Source of the DNA: CAYSBE01 sp964429245
GTDB taxonomy: Bacteria > Bacteroidota > Bacteroidia > UKL13-3
Direction: 5' to 3'
DNA: 11,808 nt
Assembly (NCBI GenBank): GCA_964429245.1
Contig: CAYSBE010000082.1
Location: 1 to 11,808 of the forward strand
In this document: positions 1 through 5,348 of the stretch, in pieces
How positions within the stretch are numbered: the stretch's first letter is position 1
Layout of the letters: the number at the start of each line of letters is the position of its first letter
Made by a program: the position numbers and the translations under genes
Notes under the pieces: model-generated
What the model saw: the letters and a program-made list of their open reading frames with translations, nothing else
What the model was told of the DNA's origin: nothing
The model's database searches: none

Positions 1-1
1 A

Positions 2-73
2 GTAAACCCTGATTTGGATACGCAGCATCCCATGCACAAGATTATTGCGCAACTTATTTGCAAACTGTTTTAA
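2..73 (+). CDS. C-terminal end of an unidentified upstream gene (partial)
   Basis: The first bases of the window read open in frame 2 and end at TAA (71-73). They encode 23 residues, beginning VNPDLDTQHP and ending AQLICKLF. The codons look like ordinary coding sequence, and the + orientation matches the next gene, 97 bp downstream. Too little is present to name a family. The open frame could be chance over such a short distance, so the call rests only on continuity with the window edge. Confidence 0.4.
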   Translation, partial: VNPDLDTQHPMHKIIAQLICKLF

Positions 74-115
74 ATTTTCTTCCTAAAAACCGCTTTTCAA
101 CATGCTTGTTAATTA

Positions 116-134
116 ATTAACTTTAAAAGTTAAT
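116..134. promoter_or_regulatory. 19-bp palindrome in front of the YkuK-like gene (candidate operator)
   Basis: ATTAACTTTAAAAGTTAAT has perfect 9-bp arms (116-124 and 126-134) around a single central A. A one-base centre suits a dimeric DNA-binding protein better than an RNA hairpin. It abuts TGTCTTTG (134-141), one mismatch from the Bacteroidota -7 consensus TAnnTTTG, about 30 bp before the chosen start at 171. No well-spaced -33 TTG was found, so the promoter assignment is weak. In such AT-rich DNA the palindrome could be fortuitous. Confidence 0.3.
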
Positions 135-170
135 GTCTTTGTGTATTTTCACATTATTAATCAGGCAAAT

Positions 171-671
171 ATGTCAACAACCTTTCATTCAACTCCCCTT
201 CATTGGAGAAGATTTACGGGAGAAAAAATTGACCACTCCATCGTTGATGAAGTAGAAGCAAATATCAAACGTGAAGTGGAAGCGGGCAACAAAATTAAAG
301 TTTGTATTGGTACCGACTCGCAGGTGACCCATGATGTAACCGAATTTGCTACCGTAATTGTTTTTGTAAGAGAAAAGCGTGGCGGGTTTATGCTCATCAG
401 CAGTGATAAAACCAAACAACAATTTGCCTTAAAAGAACGCATGTTGCATGAAGTAGCACGTTCAATTGATATTGCCTACAAGCTGTGTGAAATATTGGAT
501 AAATACCAAATAGACCTTGAAGTGCACGCTGATATCAATACCAATCCACAATTTAAGTCGAACACGGCATTGAGCGAAGCCATGGGTTATATCTTAAGCA
601 TGGGATTTCAATTTAAAGCCAAGCCCGATGCGTTTGCCAGCTCCTATTGTGCCAATAAAATGGTGCATTAA
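171..671 (+). CDS. YkuK-like RNase H-fold protein (DUF458 family)
   Basis: A 166-residue cytosolic protein resembling Bacillus YkuK and the DUF458/RNase H-like family, whose substrate is not known. The strand opens VCIGTDSQ with Asp49. Further acidic candidates are Glu94 in the helix MLHEVARSID, Asp121 in VHADINTNP and Asp153 in KAKPDAF. Their order and spacing would fit an RNase H-like metal-binding acidic set, although which residues are catalytic is inferred. The length is normal for the family. The frame is open back to a GTG at 141, but ATG 171 gives the usual N-terminus, and the GTG lies inside a putative -7 promoter element. The gene converges on the Kelch gene with only 29 bp between stops. 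That gap holds no strong terminator, only a TTATC/GATAA inverted repeat at 701-714. The family call is fairly sure; the biochemical role is not. Confidence 0.8.
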   Translation: MSTTFHSTPLHWRRFTGEKIDHSIVDEVEANIKREVEAGNKIKVCIGTDSQVTHDVTEFATVIVFVREKRGGFMLISSDKTKQQFALKERMLHEVARSIDIAYKLCEILDKYQIDLEVHADINTNPQFKSNTALSEAMGYILSMGFQFKAKPDAFASSYCANKMVH

Positions 672-700
672 TTATTTAATGGCCCCACAACATATCTTGC

Positions 701-2308
701 TTATCGCTTGATAATAATTTTTCTGTGCGATTTCTCGTACGGTGTTTCAATTGTGAATAGGTATGTTCCACCCATTTCAAGGGGATTGATTTTTTGCTGA
801 AATGTATGTTCACCTACCGGTAAATTAGGCATTGTTTTTTCTTCTATTTTTCGTCCGTCAATCGTATACAAACTAATTTTAGTATCGGCTACTTGGGTTA
901 AATAAAACTTTACCAAAAACACACCACTATTGGGATTTGGAAATACTTCCATTTTCAAGGTGCCAATGCTTTGCTCATTTAAATCATCTACACCCACAGC
1001 TGTATGTTTGATGACATATACTTTAAATACCTGGCTGCTGGCACTGCTTTGTGTGCCGGTATTTGTAAAAAATATATTGGCTGCCGTACTGCTAATGCCT
1101 CCATAAATATATCCCACCAACGTGCTGTCAGATATAAGCGAATCTAATTTTATGACTTCATTTTTAAACTGTGGGACACTCTGAATGGGAATAAACTCAG
1201 CTCCTGCTCCTAGCAAACTTGGCATCTCAACCGGTAGTTTGTATTCAGCCATCGAGCCGGTCGCATCGCGGGTAACGCGGGCAATGGTTTTAACAAATGG
1301 TACATTGTTGTCTTGTACCAAAATACCTGCACTGTCATAATATTGCGCGATACCGCCAAAGAAAACCGTATGCATCTCTTTAGTTGATTCTGAATACACA
1401 GGTAAAACCCCGCAATGGTAGTGGTTATAGTATTGCTGAAATATGTTGTTTACAGTAAAATTTGCACTGTCAACGGTTACGCTGTTTAAGAATGGTAAAT
1501 TTACGGTAGGTCTAAATACTCCCGAAAATAGGGTAATGCCTTCTGCGCCATCAGGTAATATTTGGGGTACTGCATTGTAGTCCCTGCGGTGCAAGTTGGC
1601 AGAATCTGTAAGGGTAGGTAAATGTGTAACGGTAATGGTTGTTCCATTATCGGTCAGGTTAAACTTTCTTACGGCATCTGTATATACCTGTGTGTAGGTT
1701 GGATTGCCCATGGGGTTGTAATTTCCATCAAATTTATTTCCTCCCAGAAGGTAAAAAGTATTGTTGATTTTTTTGAGGTGTCCGCCTGTTACGGCAAATT
1801 GCACATCGCTTATTTGCCTGATATAGCCGGTAAATGAGGAGCCAGCAATGATTGCATTGATTACAGCCGGAACATCTATTGCAGTCAGGTTATCAAACGT
1901 TTTTCTGGTTGCGGTTGCCGTATTGTATCCATAGCCTCCAATCAAGTAAAGGTATTTACCCTCTTGGTGAAATTCCATATTGGTGGAACTAAGTTGTTCC
2001 TGCAACGCAACAGATAGCGAGGTGATGGGTGCACTCCATTTTTGCTGAGATACAGGGTCTACAACAATCAATTGGTTGTTGTTTCCCGCAACATCAAATG
2101 CTGCAAACGGTTGCCTGCGGTGCAATCCGTCAAGTCTGCCACCTACAATAAGCCACTTGCCATTATGTTGGCCATAAGCATATGATTGCAATCCGCCAAG
2201 CCCATCGATATTGATGGGTTCAATATGTATGCTGAATGGTGAATTTTGCGCATACATGGTGATGCTGCAAAGGATAATACCTATAAATGAAATCAGTTTG
2301 GTCATCAT
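701..2308 (-). CDS. Secreted Kelch-type beta-propeller protein with type IX (Por) sorting domain
   Basis: A 535-residue exported protein. The N-terminus is a Sec signal peptide, with cleavage likely after Ala20 (ITMYA|QN). Six Kelch-like strands with Gly-Gly or Ser-Gly follow: VGGRLDG (55-61), YLIGGYGY (121-128), YLLGGNKFDG (186-195), LFSGVF (260-265), VFFGGIAQYYD (315-325) and YIYGGIS (400-406). These predict one six-bladed propeller. Residues 454-535 form a type A sorting domain, opening MEVFPNPNSGVF and ending in a basic KIIIKR tail. Known behaviour of such tails implies export across the outer membrane by the type IX system and anchoring or release at the surface. The ligand or enzymatic activity cannot be read from the sequence, and no other domain is visible. 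Tandem ATGs at 2308 and 2305 make the start ambiguous by one residue. It sits 100 bp downstream of the SDR gene on the same strand. That gap shows no clear terminator and no clear -7 element, so read-through or a separate promoter are both possible. Confidence 0.88.
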   Translation of the reverse strand: MMTKLISFIGIILCSITMYAQNSPFSIHIEPINIDGLGGLQSYAYGQHNGKWLIVGGRLDGLHRRQPFAAFDVAGNNNQLIVVDPVSQQKWSAPITSLSVALQEQLSSTNMEFHQEGKYLYLIGGYGYNTATATRKTFDNLTAIDVPAVINAIIAGSSFTGYIRQISDVQFAVTGGHLKKINNTFYLLGGNKFDGNYNPMGNPTYTQVYTDAVRKFNLTDNGTTITVTHLPTLTDSANLHRRDYNAVPQILPDGAEGITLFSGVFRPTVNLPFLNSVTVDSANFTVNNIFQQYYNHYHCGVLPVYSESTKEMHTVFFGGIAQYYDSAGILVQDNNVPFVKTIARVTRDATGSMAEYKLPVEMPSLLGAGAEFIPIQSVPQFKNEVIKLDSLISDSTLVGYIYGGISSTAANIFFTNTGTQSSASSQVFKVYVIKHTAVGVDDLNEQSIGTLKMEVFPNPNSGVFLVKFYLTQVADTKISLYTIDGRKIEEKTMPNLPVGEHTFQQKINPLEMGGTYLFTIETPYEKSHRKIIIKR

Positions 2309-2408
2309 TGTTTGAGGTTTAATTTTACTTCAATGATACCTGCTTTGGATAGTCCTATTTGTGACTTTTGTTACCTAAGTTTTTCTTTATTGGAATACGT
2401 TACGCCCA

Positions 2409-3215
2409 TTAGTATTTATTAGCCATTCCATGCATGACTATTCCCATAATTTTTACTTTTCCCCAACGTGGCAAAGTTCGTAATGAGTATGCCAATAATT
2501 TGCTTAAAAATCCGGGTAATACGGTTGTTTGTTTTCCCAAAGCCCTTAAAATAGGAATGCCAATTTGCGAAGGGGTCATTGTTTTTGCCATACTCATATT
2601 GGCTCGTTTACTAAAACCACTTTCTACCGGACCGGGTGCTACAGCCAATACATCCACTCCATGTGGCTTGAGTTCTACCGAAAGTGCTTCTGCCAGCGAT
2701 TGTACATACGCTTTGGTTGCACCATAATTTGCGGCATACGGAGTTCCTTGAAATGCTACCATAGAGCTCATCAAGATGATGCCTCCCCTTTTTTGTTGAA
2801 CAAATAATTGGCTATAGTAATGTGTTAAAGAAAGCACTGCTTCACAATTTACCTTCAGCATATTTATTTCGGTTTGCAGGTTGCTGTCAATAAAATTACC
2901 TGATGTGCCAAAGCCGGCAGAGGCAACTAAAAGACCAATATCTAGACCGTTTGTGGCTTGAATGATTGAACCTATTCCATTGGGTTCTGAAACATCAGCA
3001 ACCACAATTTTTATTTCGATGTTTGCAATGGCCTTGAGTTTTCTTTCTACTTCCTGCAACGTGTTTGCATTTCGCGAAACGATGACTAAGTTAATTGCTG
3101 CCGTTGCTAACTGGGTTGCTAGTTCAAGTCCAATGCCAGAAGTGGCTCCGGTGACAATGGCCCAACAGCCATACTTGTTTTTGAGTCGTTGCTTTTCCTT
3201 ATCCGATAGTTTCAT
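2409..3215 (-). CDS. Short-chain dehydrogenase/reductase (classical SDR)
   Basis: A 268-residue NAD(P)H-dependent oxidoreductase of the classical SDR fold. The visible motifs are the nucleotide-binding TGATSGIG (22-29), the SDR Ser-Ala-Gly variant ASAG (98-101) in place of NNAG, Asn123 in KVNCEA, and the catalytic Ser151, Tyr164 and Lys168 in YGATK. The Ser-Tyr spacing of 13 matches FabG. PG motif residues follow at VAPGPVESGF (192-201). The C-terminal stretch after residue 235 (SKLLAYSLRTLPRWGKVKIM) is basic and hydrophobic, as in DltE/YqjQ and 17-beta-HSD-like SDRs, and may touch the membrane. The substrate is unknown; an acyl or sterol-like carbonyl is only a guess. Its ATG lies inside the upstream membrane-protein gene (17-bp overlap), which implies translational coupling and a shared job. 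Confidence 0.92.
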   Translation of the reverse strand: MKLSDKEKQRLKNKYGCWAIVTGATSGIGLELATQLATAAINLVIVSRNANTLQEVERKLKAIANIEIKIVVADVSEPNGIGSIIQATNGLDIGLLVASAGFGTSGNFIDSNLQTEINMLKVNCEAVLSLTHYYSQLFVQQKRGGIILMSSMVAFQGTPYAANYGATKAYVQSLAEALSVELKPHGVDVLAVAPGPVESGFSKRANMSMAKTMTPSQIGIPILRALGKQTTVLPGFLSKLLAYSLRTLPRWGKVKIMGIVMHGMANKY

Positions 3216-3990
3216 TTTGTGTTTGCTTTGATTTGAATAATGGTTTGCCTTGCAAGGCTTGGATTAGCGTGAAAACGGCAAGCGCTGCATACAATACTGA
3301 AATTACAATGGTGGCTTTTGTATTTTTTAACACATAAAATGAAAGGATTGGCAATACCTGCAAAGCATGCATTCCGATAAAATGCGCTACCCTAGGGTCA
3401 CCAAATTTTGTACTCCAGTTTAGCAGCGGTATTCCCGGACCTCCATCAGCACCGCCAATGGTATGGGTGAGTCTTGATCCCATTACAAATCCTTCAAATG
3501 AAAATACAACAAATAGGATGATACCCAATCGGATTGACCATACATAGTATGAAGGTAAATCCGGAAAGTCGTACTTAAAAAACAGGATGCCGACATATGC
3601 TGTGTATAAAGTAACAAGTGTTGCCGCAATGGCCATCAAACTATATAAGGCGGAATATGCCGGTGTACTTAAATTATAATGTGATAATTGCCCCTTCCCT
3701 GCTTGAATGGCGATATAGACAATTTCGAAACCTAATAAAACGATGATACTCCAATTGAATATTTTTATATTGAACTCAGGCAATTCGTAACAATACCAAG
3801 CCATGGCCCAGGCAAACAGAAAAGTAGAGTATGCGAATTTAAAGGGCTTGTACCACGCATTGATATTGTAAACCTGCGTGTTTGTAATTCTTGTTAAACC
3901 AAGGAATACCATGGCCGCTACAAAACAGATGATTCCATAATAGAAAAGGGTTTCGTTTCTGTATTTAAGTTGTTGAATGAAATCAATCAT
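3199..3990 (-). CDS. Seven-helix integral membrane protein, function unknown
   Basis: A 263-residue polytopic inner-membrane protein. Hydrophobic segments can be placed at about 16-34, 50-68, 78-96, 111-135, 148-170, 203-220 and 226-245, giving seven helices. The most conserved-looking part is the loop between helices 5 and 6: GSRLTHTIGGADGGPGIP (171-188), then NWSTKFGDPRVAHFIGMHA (191-209). It holds His176, His203 and His208, and His104 also lies near a membrane face. Histidines at these positions could bind a metal or haem, but that is inference. I recognise this as a recurring uncharacterised membrane family and can give no function. The gene overlaps the SDR downstream by 17 bp and lies 117 bp after the Crp/Fnr-type regulator on the same strand. 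That suggests a regulator-membrane protein-reductase unit. The short KSKQTQNETIG tail is cytosolic or periplasmic depending on topology. Confidence 0.82.
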   Translation of the reverse strand: MIDFIQQLKYRNETLFYYGIICFVAAMVFLGLTRITNTQVYNINAWYKPFKFAYSTFLFAWAMAWYCYELPEFNIKIFNWSIIVLLGFEIVYIAIQAGKGQLSHYNLSTPAYSALYSLMAIAATLVTLYTAYVGILFFKYDFPDLPSYYVWSIRLGIILFVVFSFEGFVMGSRLTHTIGGADGGPGIPLLNWSTKFGDPRVAHFIGMHALQVLPILSFYVLKNTKATIVISVLYAALAVFTLIQALQGKPLFKSKQTQNETIG

Positions 3991-4072
3991 TGTTGTGTTT
4001 TAAATTGAATGTAAATATGAAACTGCTATTTAATGTCGCGAATACAATACATTGATTAGGTGGTGCAATATT

Positions 4073-4096
4073 CGTTTGCATCTTAACTGCAAAACG
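4073..4096. promoter_or_regulatory. TTTGCA-N7-TGCAAA inverted repeat upstream of the membrane protein-SDR pair
   Basis: Arms TTTGCA (4075-4080) and TGCAAA (4088-4093) flank seven bases. CG (4073-4074) and CG (4095-4096) extend the symmetry if one A is bulged. It lies just after the stop of the Crp/Fnr-type regulator and about 85 bp before the membrane-protein ATG. Crp/Fnr-family dimers bind two-fold symmetric sites of about this size, so an operator for the neighbouring regulator is plausible. The lack of a following T-run on either strand argues against an intrinsic terminator. A second, smaller palindrome, AACATATGTT, overlaps the regulator's stop at 4099-4108. Confidence 0.3.
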
Positions 4097-4107
4097 ATAA
4101 CATATGT

Positions 4108-4686
4108 TTAGATTTTCTTGTGTTCAGCTTTTTTCAATCGGCTTAGATGAACCGGAGTAATGCCTAAATAAGATGCGATCATGTGTTGCGGAACGCGGTT
4201 ATGAATATTTGGGAAAACTTCTGCAATACTGTCATAGCGCTGCTTTGGGGTTCTTGCATACATGTTTTTAATGCGGTTGTCTTGGTAAATAAAATAATAT
4301 TCTGCGATCAATCGGCCCATTTTTTGTCCTTCTTTTAAGTGCGCATATCCCCACTCTATGGATAAACGTGGCAATACAATGGCTTCCGTTTCTTCCATAG
4401 CCTGCAAGGCATACAGTGAAGGTTGTTGTTGAATAAAGTTTGAATAGTCGGCTATAAACTGATTTTCTAAAGCAAAATGGATGGTGTGCTCGTTTCCTGC
4501 ATGGTCAATTAAAAACACCCTGATTAGTCCTTTATTGATAAAAAACACATCGTTGGGTACGGCACCCGGTTCACTAATTAGTTGTTGGCGTTTAAATGTT
4601 TTTAACACAGCTTGACCAAGAAAATCGTCTAACTCCGTTTCAGAAACCTGAATCATTTGTTTCATGACCTGCCTTATCTGTTCCAT
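4108..4686 (-). CDS. Crp/Fnr-family transcriptional regulator
   Basis: A 192-residue predicted DNA-binding regulator. Residues about 15-110 form a cyclic-nucleotide-binding-type beta-roll, visible as FKRQQLISEPGAVPNDVFFI then NKGLIRVFLID. The helix linking the domains follows, and a C-terminal winged helix-turn-helix (about 164-188) contains VPQHMIASYLGITPVHLSRL. The cAMP-contacting Gly-Glu...Arg-Ser/Thr signature of true CRP is not seen in FIADYSNFIQQQPS, and there are no clustered cysteines for an iron-sulphur cluster. The effector is therefore unknown, as for many Bacteroidota members. The frame is open to an ATG at 4734, but TACATTTG, a perfect -7 element, lies at 4725-4718 between the two starts. 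Transcription from it would begin downstream of 4734, so the ATG at 4686 (MEQIRQVM) is preferred. The neighbours downstream on the same strand are its most likely targets. Confidence 0.9.
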   Translation of the reverse strand: MEQIRQVMKQMIQVSETELDDFLGQAVLKTFKRQQLISEPGAVPNDVFFINKGLIRVFLIDHAGNEHTIHFALENQFIADYSNFIQQQPSLYALQAMEETEAIVLPRLSIEWGYAHLKEGQKMGRLIAEYYFIYQDNRIKNMYARTPKQRYDSIAEVFPNIHNRVPQHMIASYLGITPVHLSRLKKAEHKKI

Positions 4687-4717
4687 AGAAAAACTGTAGC
4701 TATTGATTTGTGTATTC

Positions 4718-4725
4718 CAAATGTA
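4718..4725 (-). promoter_or_regulatory. -7 promoter element of the Crp/Fnr-type gene
   Basis: Read on the minus strand this is TACATTTG, an exact match to the Bacteroidota -7 consensus TAnnTTTG. It lies 31 bp before the preferred ATG at 4686. A clear TTTG at the -33 position is missing; only the T-rich tail of the preceding terminator lies there. Confidence 0.5.
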
Positions 4726-4741
4726 AGGTTTCAAACTAAAT

Positions 4742-4772
4742 AAAAAAGGCTGCCCCGGTGAGGAACAGCCTT
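4742..4772 (-). terminator. Intrinsic terminator of the PepSY-like gene
   Basis: On the minus strand, AAGGCTG (4772-4766) and CAGCCTT (4752-4746) form a 7-bp stem around a 13-base GC-rich loop, followed directly by a run of six T (4747-4742). It sits 22 bp after the stop of the broken PepSY-like gene and just before the regulator's promoter, so it should insulate the two transcripts. Confidence 0.85.
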
Positions 4773-4794
4773 ATTCATATTAATGTATGTGTTG

Positions 4795-5238
4795 TTACTT
4801 AAAAAACTTGCCACTTGGGGTAAAGTAAATGGTCATCTTATCTTTATCTTTTTCAATATCTAAAGCATAAAACTTGCCATCATTGTTCAATTCGTTGTAT
4901 GATTTTGTGATGGTGTATCCCGGATACATATTCAACGCCATTTTCTTTACGTTTTTGGAACTTCTGTCAGGGGTATTTCGTTTACTGTTTTTATCCAATC
5001 ACCATTCTCAAAATACTCAGCTTGGTATTTATAGCCATCTTCTTCGTAGTTTACATGGTATATCGTTATGGTTTTTTTTTGTCCAAATTGAATCTTTTAT
5101 TCCCTTAGAATTGTGTGAATGATAGCTTTTTAAAACTTGCTTTGGTACTTCACTTTGTTTTACTATTGTTTGCGCCTGTAGGGTATTTATCAAAGCAAAC
5201 CCAACTAGAAGAATAAAGGTAAATAAATGTTTTTTCAT
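4795..5238 (-). pseudogene. PepSY-like (BLIP-like) periplasmic protein, frame broken twice
   Basis: The locus starts with a signal peptide (MKKHLFTFILL..., cleavage likely after Ala22, LQA|QT). Three successive frames then each carry coherent PepSY-like sequence. Frame one runs through VPKQVLKSYH to DSIWTKK. After a run of nine A (5080-5072) the homologous sequence continues in a second frame as YHVNYEEDGYKYQAEY and FENGDWIKTVNEIP. After a run of five A (4956-4952) it returns to the first frame as NVKKMALNMYPGYTITK and DKMTIYFTPSGKFFK. Reading eight A in the first run and six in the second gives one 147-residue protein with two repeats of the PepSY-like/DUF2874 pattern: VPK..V, aromatic-rich strands, YF..(N/S)G. 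This is a normal size for this secreted family, which is of unclear function. The remaining codons look intact, so the break is recent, a sequencing or assembly error, or is bypassed by slippage. It is divergent from lon and has its own terminator. Confidence 0.82.
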
Positions 5239-5254
5239 GTCTTTTTATTTTGGG

Positions 5255-5284
5255 TAAAAATACAATCTTGCACCAAAAAGACAA
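5255..5284 (-). promoter_or_regulatory. Promoter of the PepSY-like gene
   Basis: On the minus strand TTG (5284-5282) and TATTTTTA (5262-5255) are separated by 19 bp. This fits the Bacteroidota -33/-7 layout (TTG, about 19 bp, TAnnTTTG) with the final G replaced by A. The -7 box lies 16 bp before the ATG at 5238. It interleaves with the lon promoter on the other strand. Confidence 0.4.
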
Positions 5285-5295
5285 CGATATTTTTG
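5268..5295 (+). promoter_or_regulatory. Promoter of lon
   Basis: TATTTTTG (5288-5295) matches the Bacteroidota -7 consensus TAnnTTTG exactly, with TTG (5268-5270) 17 bp upstream as a possible -33 box. The spacing is slightly short. The predicted transcript start, a few bases after 5295, would give an untranslated leader of roughly 45-50 bases to the ATG at 5349. Confidence 0.5.
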
Positions 5296-5348
5296 TGGCA
5301 TAAGAATTGAAAGCTATATTGACTTCCCAAAATTTAAAAAAACGAAAA

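Noticed and set aside
109..120. TTAATTAATTAA as a separate regulatory palindrome
   Set aside because: It is a low-complexity AT repeat that is expected often in this base composition and overlaps the better 116-134 palindrome.
701..714. TTATC/GATAA hairpin between the convergent YkuK-like and Kelch genes as a bidirectional terminator
   Set aside because: The stem is 5 bp, AT-rich and overlaps the Kelch stop codon. It is too weak to call.
1622..1837. Open frame on the + strand inside the Kelch gene
   Set aside because: It is fully inside a well-supported gene on the other strand, with no family resemblance and no promoter or start signal of its own.
2434..2727. Plus-strand open frame opposite the SDR gene
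   Set aside because: It is a shadow of the SDR coding sequence. The SDR has all catalytic motifs, while this frame has none.
4874..5122. Plus-strand open frame with a hydrophobic stretch opposite the PepSY-like gene
   Set aside because: It spans both frameshift sites on the complement and shows no family similarity. The minus-strand sequence has a signal peptide, coherent domain repeats, a promoter and a terminator.
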